NCBI RefSeq assembly: GCF_023115445.1
Contig: NZ_JALDUI010000001.1
Coordinates: 62,001-126,000, forward strand
DNA: 64,000 nucleotides
DNA from: Streptococcus sp. oral taxon 431
GTDB taxonomy: Bacteria > Bacillota > Bacilli > Lactobacillales > Streptococcaceae
Direction of reading: 5' to 3'
Made by a program: the position numbers and the translations under genes. The notes beneath the pieces are model-generated. The model was not told the DNA's origin and did not search any database. It saw only the letters and a list, made by a program, of their open reading frames with translations. This document shows, in pieces, positions 17,372 through 26,643 of the stretch (positions are counted from its first letter, which is position 1; every line of letters begins with the position of its first letter).

Positions 17372-18605
17372 AGTTACTTGCACCAGAAGTAGCGTCTGCA
17401 TCTCCATGGCCGCCATCAGCTGAGTCAGAAGCGCCAGAAGTAGCATCTGCGTCGCCATGACCTCCAGCAGGAGCAAACGGTCCGCTTCCTCCTACCAAGC
17501 GTTGACCAGTTTCTTTCAAGTACCAGTCAAGCCATGGTTGGAAGTTAAAGACAATTTCATTGATACCAGCATATGAACCATCAGGATAGTACATTGCTTG
17601 GTAGTTGTGAGTGTTGATAACACCAGCAGGCGAACCAGGAACAATTGTACGTACGTATTCTTGGTTACCGTTTCTAAGAGTTCCGATAACCCACTCAACA
17701 TTTTTCATACGTACTGGTGGAAGTGAACCGTGAACTGTTGACATACGGCTACCAGATTGAGGTGGTACACGTTTCGCAAACATTGTTTCTGGATCTTGAT
17801 GAGCGTTGTTGTAGTAGAGGAATTGGTTGTTATCGTCAGCGTATGTCAACTCAAAAGGCATAGCTTTCAAGAACATATCGATTTGGTTAACTGTAAGGAT
17901 ACCATGGTCAAGTTTAACGTATGTATCACCAGATACAGCTCCTGTGATTTCAGCGACTTTTTCTACCCAGTTTGGATCATCAGGGTCAACTTCTGTAATA
18001 GTTGTAGCGATTGGTTTTCCACAATCCAAGTCCTCTGGTTCAATTGGTTTTGGTTTTTTCAATTTAGAAACGACTCCTACGTATTTGACAAAGTTATCTA
18101 AGCAAGTTTCAAGGAATTTAACAGTTCCTTCGTTGATAATATTTCCGTTAGCATCAAAAGCTTCTTTAGCTTTTCCAAGAAGGAATTCATTCCCTGGAAG
18201 AGTGTAGGCATTTACTCCTGGTGCATCAAGAATTTTACGAAGGTGAACTTGCGCACGAGAAGTTCCTTGGTCGTAGTAAGAAGCACCCACGATCATCACT
18301 GGTTTGTTTTCGAATGGATGTACTTCATATGAAAGCCATTCAAGAACTGACTTGAGTGAAGCAGAAATGGTATGGTTGTGCTCAGGAGTAGCAATAATCA
18401 CACCATCAGCACGAGTAATTTTATTGTAAAGAAGGCGCAATTGGAAGCTTTCGTCCCATTTTTCGTCTTGGTTAAACATTGGAACTTCATCGATTTCAAG
18501 AACTTCTAATTCAAATTTCAGTTTGAAGTTACGACGGATGAATTCCAAGAGTTTGCGGTTATATGATTGGTCGTAGTTTGATCCAACAAGTCCAACAAAT
18601 TTCAT
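17370..18605 (-). CDS. NADPH-dependent FMN reductase with C-terminal PAS-like domain and tandem flavinylation-like motifs
   Basis: A 411-residue protein. Residues 1-175 form a flavodoxin-like FMN reductase (GLVGSN at the phosphate loop, TPEHNHTISASLKSVLEWLS, VMIVGASYYDQGTSRAQ). Residues about 230-370 look like a PAS/DUF438-type sensory domain (LTYADDNNQFLYYNN, GRM..VHGSLPP, YYPDGSYAGINEIV). The tail holds an exact 13-residue duplication, GGHGDADATSGAS, at 381-393 and 398-410. DxxSGA(S/T) is the pattern that ApbE modifies with FMN, and apbE lies two genes away, so S393 and S410 are candidate acceptors. It is likely cytosolic, since no signal peptide is seen. It forms an operon with the next two genes. 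Confidence 0.88.
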   Translation of the reverse strand: MKFVGLVGSNYDQSYNRKLLEFIRRNFKLKFELEVLEIDEVPMFNQDEKWDESFQLRLLYNKITRADGVIIATPEHNHTISASLKSVLEWLSYEVHPFENKPVMIVGASYYDQGTSRAQVHLRKILDAPGVNAYTLPGNEFLLGKAKEAFDANGNIINEGTVKFLETCLDNFVKYVGVVSKLKKPKPIEPEDLDCGKPIATTITEVDPDDPNWVEKVAEITGAVSGDTYVKLDHGILTVNQIDMFLKAMPFELTYADDNNQFLYYNNAHQDPETMFAKRVPPQSGSRMSTVHGSLPPVRMKNVEWVIGTLRNGNQEYVRTIVPGSPAGVINTHNYQAMYYPDGSYAGINEIVFNFQPWLDWYLKETGQRLVGGSGPFAPAGGHGDADATSGASDSADGGHGDADATSGASN

Positions 18606-18622
18606 TCTTTCGATCTCCTATC

Positions 18623-19228
18623 TTACAAATTTTCCCAGTCAAATTCTTCTGCATCTTTACGAAGAAGTTCTTGTGCATTACGCAATTTTTCAGTAATCTT
18701 GACAAAGATACGGAAGTCATCAAAGATGGCATCTAATTTATTAATAACATCAAGATCTACCAAGTCACCATTCTTATCAAATGCTTGAAGAGAATGAGAA
18801 AGCAAGAATTCATCAGGTAGAACTGTTGCTTTAATCTCTGGCGCATTCAAAATTTGACGAAGTTGCAATTGAGCACGTGAAGAACCAAGAGTACCATATG
18901 AAGCACCAGTAATCATGACTGGTTTATTCAAAAGTGGGAATACTCCGTAAGAAATCCAAGCAAGGGCGCTCATAAGTACAGCTGGAATTGAGTGGTCATA
19001 TTCTGGAGTACCGATAATAACACCATCAGCTGCTTCGATTTTAGCTACGATTTCCATAGCCTCAGCCGGGATTTGTTTGTCGGCTGGTTTGTTGAAAACT
19101 GGAAGATCTTTAATTTCGACCAATTCGATTTCTGCTTTATCAGCAAAGTGTTTTTGCATATATTGAAGCAGTTGGCGGTTTGTGGAACGTTTAGAGTTAG
19201 TTCCTACAATAGCAATAAGTTTAAGCAT
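18623..19228 (-). CDS. NAD(P)H-dependent FMN reductase
   Basis: A 201-residue flavodoxin-like reductase, similar to the N-terminal domain of the downstream 411-residue protein: IAIVGTNSKRSTNRQLLQYM (phosphate loop), GTPEYDHSIPAVLMSALAWIS and VMITGASYGTLGSSRAQLQLRQIL. It should reduce FMN with NAD(P)H. It lacks the PAS-like domain and the flavinylation-like tail. The gap to the next gene is 17 bases with a GGAGATCG-type site. Together the two proteins and ApbE suggest a cytosolic flavin electron-transfer unit; the terminal acceptor is unknown. Confidence 0.88.
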   Translation of the reverse strand: MLKLIAIVGTNSKRSTNRQLLQYMQKHFADKAEIELVEIKDLPVFNKPADKQIPAEAMEIVAKIEAADGVIIGTPEYDHSIPAVLMSALAWISYGVFPLLNKPVMITGASYGTLGSSRAQLQLRQILNAPEIKATVLPDEFLLSHSLQAFDKNGDLVDLDVINKLDAIFDDFRIFVKITEKLRNAQELLRKDAEEFDWENL

Positions 19229-19261
19229 GGGCTTTCCTTTCTCTTTTGCATTATTAATTAA

Positions 19262-20182
19262 TTACCGTTGGATACCAGATGAACAAGCGATGCGTCCATC
19301 TTTGTCAATGAGGATGGCTTCGATACCATCAATATTTTCGACTTGCCACATGATTGATGCGCTACGTTGGCCAAACAATCGTGTAGTCCATATCTCACCA
19401 TCAACTGAGCGGTCAGATATAATCGTTAAACTAGCCAAATCCGTTTCAATAGGATAGCCCGTTTCACTATCGAAAATGTGATGATAATCCTTTCCATCGA
19501 TTTCAAGATGCCGTTCATAAATTCCAGAAGTAACAACGGATTTTCCAGTAATAGATAAGGTCATCAGGTGATTACCACGTGGATGATTAGGGTCTTGAAT
19601 ACCAATTTGCCAAGGTTGTCCATTTCTGGCTTGGTTATTGCCAATGGTAAGGATATTTCCCCCAAGATTGATAAGAGCAGAAGTGACACCATTTTCTTTT
19701 AAGAAAGTAGCAACCTTATCTGCGCTATAGCCCTTCGCTAAACAACCTAAATCAATTTTCATCCCTTTTTTTTCTAAAAAAACAGTAGAATCAATTGAAT
19801 CAAGCTTGATAAAACGGGGCTCTATCAATGGTAAAACGGAAGAAATTTCTTCAGGACTAGCAACTTTCGCATCGGAAAAACCAATACGCCAGGTTTGAAC
19901 CAAGGGACCGATACCGATATTGAGATGACTTCCAGGCGCTAGACTATGGTCTAAACCTAAGGAAATCAGTTCAAACAAATCAGGGTGGACCTTAACTGGG
20001 GCAATTCCCGCCTGATAGTTAATTTCCATCAATTCCGATTCGGTGCTATTCGCATTAAATCGAAATTCAAGTTCCTTGAGCAAATTAAAAGCTTGACGGA
20101 GAAGATTATCCGCTTGTTCATGTACCAAGGAAATAGTAATCGTAGTTCCCATTAACCGTTCAGATAATGAACTGAAAGGCAA
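19262..20182 (-). CDS. apbE: FAD:protein FMN transferase
   Basis: A 306-residue ApbE, which transfers FMN from FAD to a Ser or Thr in a DxxSGAT-type motif in a Mg-dependent reaction. Diagnostic parts are MGTTITISL at the N-terminus, GPLVQTWRIGFSDA, IDLGCLAKGYSADKV, ALINLGGNI, and HHIFDSETGYPIETD with the metal-binding residues. No signal peptide or lipobox is seen, so it is cytosolic, unlike many ApbE proteins. I chose TTG at 20182, eight bases after AAGGGAG, giving (M)PFSSLSERLMG; a TTG at 20239 lacks a ribosome site and ATG at 20152 is a further option. Confidence 0.92.
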   Translation of the reverse strand: MPFSSLSERLMGTTITISLVHEQADNLLRQAFNLLKELEFRFNANSTESELMEINYQAGIAPVKVHPDLFELISLGLDHSLAPGSHLNIGIGPLVQTWRIGFSDAKVASPEEISSVLPLIEPRFIKLDSIDSTVFLEKKGMKIDLGCLAKGYSADKVATFLKENGVTSALINLGGNILTIGNNQARNGQPWQIGIQDPNHPRGNHLMTLSITGKSVVTSGIYERHLEIDGKDYHHIFDSETGYPIETDLASLTIISDRSVDGEIWTTRLFGQRSASIMWQVENIDGIEAILIDKDGRIACSSGIQR

Positions 20183-20362
20183 AAAATCAACTCCCTTCAA
20201 ATCAATTGGAAATAGTTGTAAATCCAGATATGAAAGCAATCTGAAGATTTATATTTCATTTCCATATAAATAGAATATCATAAAGTTAGCGTTTTCACAA
20301 ATTGTTTTTTACAAAAAGTCAAGAAATATGCTCAAACAAACTAAATTTCCTTAAAATAAAAT

Positions 20363-20462
20363 TTGAAAGCGCTGAAAATAAATTAATATATGTTGTCGAT
20401 ATTTCCAAAAATAAAGGAAAATAAGTAAAAAACTTGTAAACGCTCACAGAAAATGATATACT
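20363..20462 (+). promoter_or_regulatory. nox promoter with CcpA (cre) site
   Basis: TTGTAA (20434-20439), a 17-base spacer and TATACT (20457-20462) form the nox promoter. The bases 20434-20448 (TTGTAAACGCTCACA) match the cre consensus WTGNAANCGNWNNCW at every fixed position and cover the -35 box, so CcpA binding should repress nox. A second, imperfect cre-like site (TTGAAAGCGCTGAAA, 20363-20377) lies toward the divergent apbE operon and may serve it. CcpA control is inference from the motif. Confidence 0.7.
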
Positions 20463-20501
20463 AGGAAGGTAAATAAAAAATTTAAAGGTAGGAATTATCT
20501 T

Positions 20502-21881
20502 ATGAGTAAAATCGTAGTCGTGGGCGCTAACCACGCTGGAACTGCTTGTATCAACACTATGTTGGACAACTTTGGAAACGAAAACGAGATCGTTGTATTT
20601 GACCAAAACTCAAATATTTCATTCCTTGGATGTGGAATGGCTCTTTGGATCGGTGAGCAAATCGACGGTCCTGAAGGCTTGTTCTACTCTGATAAAGAAA
20701 CGCTTGAAGCTAAAGGTGCGAAAATTTACATGAACTCACCTGTACTTTCAATCGACTACGATAACAAAGTTGTTACTGCAGAAGTTGAAGGAAAAGAACA
20801 CAAAGAATCATACGAAAAATTGATCTTTGCAACTGGTTCTACACCAATCTTGCCACCAATTGAAGGTGTTGAAATTGTTAAAGGTAACCGTGAGTTCAAA
20901 GCTACTCTTGAAAATGTACAATTCGTTAAATTGTATCAAAACGCTGAAGAAGTTATCAACAAACTTGCAGATAAGAGCCAAAATCTTAACCGTATCGCTG
21001 TTGTTGGTGGTGGATACATTGGTGTTGAGCTTGCTGAAGCATTCGAACGTCTTGGAAAAGAAGTTGTTCTTGTTGATATCGTAGATACAGTCTTGAACGG
21101 ATACTACGACAAAGACTTCACTCAATTGATGGCTAAAAACTTGGAAGACCACAACATCCGCTTGGCACTTGGTCAAACTGTAAAAGCTATCGAAGGTGAT
21201 GGTAAAGTTGAACGCTTGATCACTGACAAAGAAAGCTTTGACGTTGATATGGTTATCCTTGCAGTTGGTTTCCGTCCTAACACAGCTCTTGCTGATGGTA
21301 AGATTGAACTCTTCCGCAACGGTGCTTTCCTTGTTAACAAAAAACAAGAAACATCTATCCCAGGTGTATTTGCTGTGGGTGACTGTGCGACTGTTTATGA
21401 TAACGCTCGTAAAGACACTAGCTACATCGCTCTTGCATCAAACGCAGTTCGTACTGGTATCGTAGGTGCTTACAACGCTTGTGGACATGAACTTGAAGGA
21501 ATCGGTGTTCAAGGATCAAACGGTATCTCTATCTACGGTCTTCACATGGTTTCAACTGGTTTGACTCTTGAAAAAGCAAAAGCTGCAGGCTACAATGCAA
21601 CTGAAACTGGCTTCAACGATCTTCAAAAACCAGAATTTATGAAACATGACAACCATGAAGTAGCTATCAAGATTGTCTTCGACAAAGATAGCCGTGAAAT
21701 CCTTGGTGCTCAAATGGTATCACGTGATCCTGGAATCGCTATGGGAATCCACATGTTCTCACTTGCTATCCAAGAACACGTTACAATTGAAAAATTGGCC
21801 TTGACAGACCTATTCTTCTTGCCACACTTCAATAAACCATACAACTACATCACTATGGCAGCATTGACAGCTGAAAAATAA
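20502..21881 (+). CDS. nox: water-forming NADH oxidase
   Basis: A 459-residue flavoprotein of the pyridine nucleotide-disulphide reductase family that reduces O2 to water with NADH, regenerating NAD+ and removing oxygen. It has an N-terminal FAD fold ([15 protein letters not shown]), the redox-active cysteine C44 in [11 protein letters not shown], the second nucleotide fold ([24 protein letters not shown]) and the FAD motif [12 protein letters not shown]. Codon use is strongly biased, consistent with high expression. It is divergent from the apbE/FMN-reductase operon, which suggests a shared role in redox balance. Confidence 0.96.
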   Translation: MSKIVVVGANHAGTACINTMLDNFGNENEIVVFDQNSNISFLGCGMALWIGEQIDGPEGLFYSDKETLEAKGAKIYMNSPVLSIDYDNKVVTAEVEGKEHKESYEKLIFATGSTPILPPIEGVEIVKGNREFKATLENVQFVKLYQNAEEVINKLADKSQNLNRIAVVGGGYIGVELAEAFERLGKEVVLVDIVDTVLNGYYDKDFTQLMAKNLEDHNIRLALGQTVKAIEGDGKVERLITDKESFDVDMVILAVGFRPNTALADGKIELFRNGAFLVNKKQETSIPGVFAVGDCATVYDNARKDTSYIALASNAVRTGIVGAYNACGHELEGIGVQGSNGISIYGLHMVSTGLTLEKAKAAGYNATETGFNDLQKPEFMKHDNHEVAIKIVFDKDSREILGAQMVSRDPGIAMGIHMFSLAIQEHVTIEKLALTDLFFLPHFNKPYNYITMAALTAEK

Positions 21882-21890
21882 TGATTTGTG

Positions 21891-21919
21891 AAACGGAAGA
21901 TTTAATTCTTCCGTTTTTA
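21891..21919 (+). terminator. rho-independent terminator of nox
   Basis: AAACGGAAGA pairs with TCTTCCGTTT and is followed by a T-run, ten bases after the nox stop. Confidence 0.9.
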
Positions 21920-21932
21920 TCATCAAAAAAAT

Positions 21933-22107
21933 GAGAGTGGGACAGAAATCGGTAATTCGTTAGAATTCGATTTCGTCGTCCCACCTCCGCACAGTTGAGT
22001 AGGGTTGTAAAAGCTGATAAAATCAGCGAAGTAGAGCCCACTCAACCACTGCGTCTTGTTCGACAATCCAAAGACAATTGAGAGGCTAGGACTTTTGTCC
22101 CAGCCTC
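21933..22107 (+). repeat. intergenic repeat with terminator-like 3' hairpin
   Basis: The segment begins GAGAGTGGGACAGAAATCGG, has an internal inverted pair (AATTCGTTAGAATTCG; AAGCTGATAAAATCAGC), contains TTGAGTAGGG matched by CCCACTCAA, and closes with GAGGCTAGGAC (22082-22092) pairing with GTCCCAGCCTC (22097-22107), then ATTTTT. From memory, near-identical blocks occur many times between streptococcal genes, but I cannot place it securely in a named family (BOX, RUP or SPRITE). It lies at the convergent ends of nox and the yitT-type gene. Confidence 0.6.
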
Positions 22108-22125
22108 ATTTTTGATATCTAGATG

Positions 22126-22983
22126 TTATGAAGTTTCTTCTTTTACAAAGGTGAAGCCTTCTCCAAGAATTTCGTGAGCTTCAGTGATGGTGATAAAGGC
22201 TTTAGGATCAATCGTATGAATCAATTCTTTCATCTTAATCATTTCATTTCTTGCTACGATACAGTAGATAATTTTTAAATCTTTTTGACTGTAGTAACCT
22301 TGTCCAGATATGAAGGTGACACCTCGACTTAACTCTTCATTGATTTTATCTGCCACTTCCATAGGCTTTTGAGTGATAATCATAAAACCTTTTCCAGCAT
22401 ATCCGCCTTCACCAATCAAGTCAATAACTCTTGAAACGATGAAGTCAAATAGAAGTGTATAAGTAACGAGACGAAGGTCTTGGAAGATAATTAAAATGAG
22501 CATTAAGATGAGGAAGTCTAGTGCAAAGAGTAATTTCCCTACGGAGATATTGGTGTACTTGTTCAGGATTCGAGCAACGATATCTGTCCCTCCAGTGGTA
22601 CCACCAGCATTGAAGATAATACCTAGACCAAGTCCTAAAAGAACACCCGCAACTAAAGCAACGATGACCAGATCTCCTTCAAGATTAAAGCTGAGAGGAA
22701 TCTTTTCAAAGATTGCTAACCAAATGGATAAGGAAATGGTTCCGAGTAGGCTGCTGTACAGGGTCTTCGCACCAAATATTTTCCAGGCTAGAATGAATAA
22801 TGGGATATTGATGATGAGGTTCATCACGGAGATAGGGATGTTAAAGAGATAATAGGTAATCAAGGTGATTCCTGTTGCTCCCCCCTCGAATAAGTGGTGG
22901 GGCACAACAAAATACGTGAGTCCGAAGGCATAAATGGCAGCTCCGAATATAATAGTTAAAATAGATTTGATATGCCGTAGCAT
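22126..22983 (-). CDS. YitT family membrane protein (DUF161/DUF2179)
   Basis: A 285-residue protein with an N-terminal five-to-six-helix membrane region (AIYAFGLTYFVVPHHLFEGGATGIT, the YitT hallmark, and LGIIFNAGGTTGGTDIVA) and a cytoplasmic C-terminal DUF2179 domain (GKGFMIITQKP..., RGVTFISGQGYYSQKDLKIIYCIV, ITEAHEILGEGF). The transported substrate of this family is unknown. I chose ATG at 22983, six bases after GGGAGGTG; a GTG at 22992 overlaps that site. Confidence 0.9.
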   Translation of the reverse strand: MLRHIKSILTIIFGAAIYAFGLTYFVVPHHLFEGGATGITLITYYLFNIPISVMNLIINIPLFILAWKIFGAKTLYSSLLGTISLSIWLAIFEKIPLSFNLEGDLVIVALVAGVLLGLGLGIIFNAGGTTGGTDIVARILNKYTNISVGKLLFALDFLILMLILIIFQDLRLVTYTLLFDFIVSRVIDLIGEGGYAGKGFMIITQKPMEVADKINEELSRGVTFISGQGYYSQKDLKIIYCIVARNEMIKMKELIHTIDPKAFITITEAHEILGEGFTFVKEETS

Positions 22984-23045
22984 TGAACACACCTCCCATT
23001 TTTATTTGAGTCTATAGCAGTAACAGCCCACCAGTATACAAGACT

Positions 23046-24701
23046 TTATTTGATTTTCATGGACTGAATCTTTTCAGGGTCTGGTGTGACACGGAGGGTC
23101 TTTTGCCCAGTATAGGTGACAAAACCAGGTTTTCCACCAGTTGGTTTGTTGAGTTTTTTAACTTCAATCATATCTACCTGAACGAGATTTGAGAGACGCC
23201 CCTTAGAGAAGTAGGCTGCAAGTTCTGCAGCGTCTGTTTTAACCTCATCAGTCGGATTGAGATTGCCTGAGATAACAACATGACTTCCAGGGATGTCCTT
23301 AGCGTGGAACCAGAGTTCTTCTTTACGGGCCATTTTAAAGGTCAATTCCTCGTTTTGTAGGTTATTGCGCCCCACGTAGATGATCGTTTTTCCATCACTA
23401 GCTAGATACTGCTCTGGTTTTTGTCGTTTCTGGATTTTCTCGCGTTGTCTTCTGCGGATAAATCCTGTTTGAATTAATTCTTCACGAATCTCAGCAATTT
23501 CATCTAGTCCAGCCTGGTTGAGAACTGTCTCCACGCTTTCTAGGTAAAGAATAGTAGCCTTGGTTTCTTCGATTAGTTCAGTCAAGTATTTTACAGCTTC
23601 TTTTAACTTCTGATATCGTTTAAAGTATTTTTGAGCATTTTGGTTTGGTGTTAAAGCTTTATCAAGTGCAATCGTGATAGGTTGATTGGTGTAGTAGTTT
23701 TCCAAAATTACTTGATCTTGGTCATTAGGAACTTGATGGAGGAAAGTGGTTAGTAACTCACCTTTTTGACGAAATTCTTCTGCATTTTCGGTAGCCAGAA
23801 GTTCTTTTTCTTGTTTCTTTAGTTTTTGACGATTCTTTTGTAGTTCGTTTTCGACGCGACGTATGAGTTCGCTAGCCTGCTGTTTCACTCGGTCACGTTC
23901 GGCTTTATCCTTATAATAGATATCAAGTAATTGTGAAAGACTGTCAAAATTCTCTGCTGTTTTGCTAGAAAAAGGCACACAAGAAAAGAATTTATCTGTT
24001 AGGCAAGGGTTGGTTTCTTGTCCAAAGAAGTTCCGGAAAGTGGCTAGTTTATCATTAAGCAGTTGTCTTTCTAACTCGGTTGCTGTATCTCTTCCCAAAC
24101 CTTGAAAGAGGTTTTGAAGATTTTTAGCAGTTAACTCTTGGGTTTGTAGAATCTCAAAGAGTTTTTCGTCCTTGATGGTAAAAGGATTGAGAGCTTCTGT
24201 ACTTGGAGGAGCGATATAAGTAGCACCTGGTAATAAGGTACGGTAGCTATTTTGAGAGAAACCGATATGCTTGATAACTTCAAGAATTTTGTGACTAGAC
24301 TTATCTACAAGGAGAATATTGCTATGTTTGCCCATAATCTCGATAATAAGCGTGGCCTGGATATGGTCCCCAATCTCGTTTTTATTGGAAACCGTGATTT
24401 CCACGATACGGTCGTTTTCGATTTGCTCGATAGATTCAATAACTGCTCCTTGAAGGTACTTTCTTAATACCATAATAAAAGTAGATGGCTGAGCAGGATT
24501 CTCAAAGGTTGCCTCTGTTAATTGGATGCGTCCAAAAACTGGATGGGCAGACAGGAGCAAACGATGACTTTTACGATTGCTACGGATTTGCAAGACCAGT
24601 TCTTGTTCAAAGGGTTGATTAATCTTTTGGATGCGACCATTTAGTAGTTCAGATCGCAATTCCTCAACCATGTGGTGTAAAAAAAATCCATCAAATGACA
24701 T
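23046..24701 (-). CDS. pavA: RqcH/NEMF-family protein, fibronectin-binding PavA
   Basis: A 551-residue protein, the length I recall for pneumococcal PavA. Regions seen are the NFACT-N domain (SFDGFFLHHMVEEL, NGRIQKINQP, LLLSAHPVFGRIQLT), a long coiled coil around residues 270-320 (QQASELIRRVENELQKNRQ), and the NFACT-R domain near the end (GRNNLQNEELTFKMARKEELWFHAKDIPGSHVVI). The family carries out ribosome quality control (RqcH adds alanine tails to stalled peptides) and in streptococci is also reported as a surface adhesin without a signal peptide. The ATG at 24701 follows GGAGAG. Confidence 0.93.
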   Translation of the reverse strand: MSFDGFFLHHMVEELRSELLNGRIQKINQPFEQELVLQIRSNRKSHRLLLSAHPVFGRIQLTEATFENPAQPSTFIMVLRKYLQGAVIESIEQIENDRIVEITVSNKNEIGDHIQATLIIEIMGKHSNILLVDKSSHKILEVIKHIGFSQNSYRTLLPGATYIAPPSTEALNPFTIKDEKLFEILQTQELTAKNLQNLFQGLGRDTATELERQLLNDKLATFRNFFGQETNPCLTDKFFSCVPFSSKTAENFDSLSQLLDIYYKDKAERDRVKQQASELIRRVENELQKNRQKLKKQEKELLATENAEEFRQKGELLTTFLHQVPNDQDQVILENYYTNQPITIALDKALTPNQNAQKYFKRYQKLKEAVKYLTELIEETKATILYLESVETVLNQAGLDEIAEIREELIQTGFIRRRQREKIQKRQKPEQYLASDGKTIIYVGRNNLQNEELTFKMARKEELWFHAKDIPGSHVVISGNLNPTDEVKTDAAELAAYFSKGRLSNLVQVDMIEVKKLNKPTGGKPGFVTYTGQKTLRVTPDPEKIQSMKIK

Positions 24702-24805
24702 GGTTCTCTCCTCGGAAATGTATTCCATAGTATTATATCAAAAAGGTAGAATAAAATCATAGAAATGTGATATAATAAAGCCAAGTAAAGAGAATCGAGA
24801 AGCAC

Positions 24806-25303
24806 ATGTATATTGAAATGGTAGATGAAACTGGACAAGTTTCAAAAGAAATTTTAGAACAAACACAGGAAATTTTAGAATTTGCTGCAAAAAAAATTGG
24901 AAAAGAAGACAAGGAAATGGCGGTCACATTTGTGACCAACGAACGAAGCCATGAACTCAATCTAGAGTTTCGTGATACCGATCGTCCAACAGATGTTATC
25001 AGTCTTGAATATAAGCCGGAGTTAGAGATTGCCTTTGATGAGGAAGATCTGGAAAATGATCCCGACTTGGCAGATATGATGTCAGAATTTGATGCCTATA
25101 TTGGGGAACTGTTCATCTCTATTGATAAGGCACATGAGCAGGCTGAGGAGTACGGTCATAGTTTTGAGCGTGAGATGGGCTTCTTGGCAGTGCACGGCTT
25201 TTTACACATTAACGGCTATGATCACTACACTCCCGAAGAAGAAGCGGAGATGTTCGGTTTACAAGAAGAAATTTTGACAGCCTATGGACTCACAAGACAA
25301 TAA
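24806..25303 (+). CDS. ybeY: endoribonuclease YbeY
   Basis: A 165-residue zinc-dependent RNase involved in 16S rRNA 3' maturation and late ribosome quality control. The metal-binding motif is intact: H130-GFL-H134-INGYD-H140. The preceding segment [11 protein letters not shown] is also typical of the family. It opens a long run of housekeeping genes on the plus strand and overlaps dgkA by 20 bases. Confidence 0.96.
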   Translation: MYIEMVDETGQVSKEILEQTQEILEFAAKKIGKEDKEMAVTFVTNERSHELNLEFRDTDRPTDVISLEYKPELEIAFDEEDLENDPDLADMMSEFDAYIGELFISIDKAHEQAEEYGHSFEREMGFLAVHGFLHINGYDHYTPEEEAEMFGLQEEILTAYGLTRQ

Positions 25304-25679
25304 ACGAAAATGGAAAAATCGTGACCTAATCTCCAGTTTAGAATTTGCCATTACAGGAATTTTTACTGCGATTAAGGAAGAACGTAACATGAGAAAGCAT
25401 GCAGCGACAGCTCTTGTAGTTGTTCTTGCAGGTTTTGTTTTTCAGGTGTCACGAATCGAATGGTTATTTCTACTTATGAGCATTTTCATGGTGGTAGCTT
25501 TTGAGATTATTAATTCAGCTATTGAAAATGTAGTAGATTTGGCTAGTCACTATCACTTTTCTATGTTGGCAAAGAAAGCTAAGGACATGGCAGCAGGTGC
25601 CGTGCTTGTAGTCTCAATTTTTGCCGCTTTGACAGGTGCGCTTATCTTTCTCCCACGGATTTGGGACATATTATTTTAA
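25284..25679 (+). CDS. dgkA: undecaprenol/diacylglycerol kinase family protein
   Basis: A 131-residue DgkA-type membrane kinase. Gram-positive members phosphorylate undecaprenol to recycle the cell-wall lipid carrier. The cytoplasmic helix with [19 protein letters not shown], three membrane helices, and the active-site block [16 protein letters not shown]...[13 protein letters not shown] are present. It starts inside ybeY (20-base overlap), so it is probably translationally coupled, and lies upstream of era, the usual streptococcal order. Confidence 0.94.
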   Translation: MDSQDNKRKWKNRDLISSLEFAITGIFTAIKEERNMRKHAATALVVVLAGFVFQVSRIEWLFLLMSIFMVVAFEIINSAIENVVDLASHYHFSMLAKKAKDMAAGAVLVVSIFAALTGALIFLPRIWDILF

Positions 25680-25695
25680 ACAGTAAGAGGAAATT

Positions 25696-26595
25696 ATGAC
25701 ATTTAAATCAGGCTTTGTAGCCATTTTAGGACGTCCAAATGTAGGGAAGTCAACTTTTTTAAATCACGTTATGGGGCAAAAGATTGCCATCATGAGTGAT
25801 AAGGCGCAGACAACGCGCAATAAAATCATGGGTATTTACACCACTGATAAGGAACAAATCGTCTTTATTGATACTCCAGGAATTCACAAACCCAAAACAG
25901 CTCTTGGCGATTTCATGGTTGAGTCTGCCTACAGTACCCTTCGTGAAGTGGATACAGTTCTATTTATGGTGCCTGCAGATGAGGCGCGTGGTAAGGGCGA
26001 TGACATGATTATCGAGCGTCTTAAGGCTGCTAAGGTTCCAGTGATTTTGGTGGTCAATAAGATTGATAAGGTTCATCCTGACCAGCTATTGTCTCAAATT
26101 GATGATTTCCGTAATCAGATGGATTTCAAGGAAATTGTTCCTATTTCAGCCCTTCAGGGGAATAATGTCTCACGTTTAGTCGATATTCTCAGTGAAAATC
26201 TTGAGGAAGGTTTCCAATATTTCCCAGCCGATCAAATTACAGACCACCCAGAGCGATTCTTGGTATCCGAAATGATTCGTGAGAAAGTATTGCACCTTAC
26301 TCGTGAAGAAATCCCACACTCAGTTGCAGTAGTAGTAGATTCGATGAAACGAGATGAGGAAACTGATAAAGTTCATATTCGAGCAACCATCATGGTCGAA
26401 CGTGATAGCCAAAAAGGGATTATCATCGGTAAAGGTGGTGCCATGCTTAAGAAAATTGGGACCATGGCCCGTCGTGATATCGAACTCATGCTAGGGGACA
26501 AGGTCTTCCTAGAGACTTGGGTCAAGGTTAAGAAAAACTGGCGAGATAAAAAGCTAGATTTGGCTGACTTTGGTTATAACGAAAAAGAATATTAA
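25696..26595 (+). CDS. era: GTPase Era
   Basis: A 299-residue Ras-like GTPase with a C-terminal KH domain that binds the 3' end of 16S rRNA during 30S assembly. The G motifs are clear: G1 GRPNVGKS (12-19), G3 DTPG (59-62) and G4 NKID. The KH domain has [14 protein letters not shown]. It is in the ybeY-dgkA-era run, and all three fit ribosome and envelope maintenance. AGAGGAAATT precedes the ATG. Confidence 0.98.
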   Translation: MTFKSGFVAILGRPNVGKSTFLNHVMGQKIAIMSDKAQTTRNKIMGIYTTDKEQIVFIDTPGIHKPKTALGDFMVESAYSTLREVDTVLFMVPADEARGKGDDMIIERLKAAKVPVILVVNKIDKVHPDQLLSQIDDFRNQMDFKEIVPISALQGNNVSRLVDILSENLEEGFQYFPADQITDHPERFLVSEMIREKVLHLTREEIPHSVAVVVDSMKRDEETDKVHIRATIMVERDSQKGIIIGKGGAMLKKIGTMARRDIELMLGDKVFLETWVKVKKNWRDKKLDLADFGYNEKEY

Positions 26596-26643
26596 GAAGA
26601 GGTGGGCACTAGCCTGCTTCTTGTTTTTAGAGAAGGAGGAGCT

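Noticed and set aside
20808-21347. 179-codon minus-strand ORF within nox
   Set aside because: It is the complement of the highly biased nox coding sequence; no start context or family resemblance.
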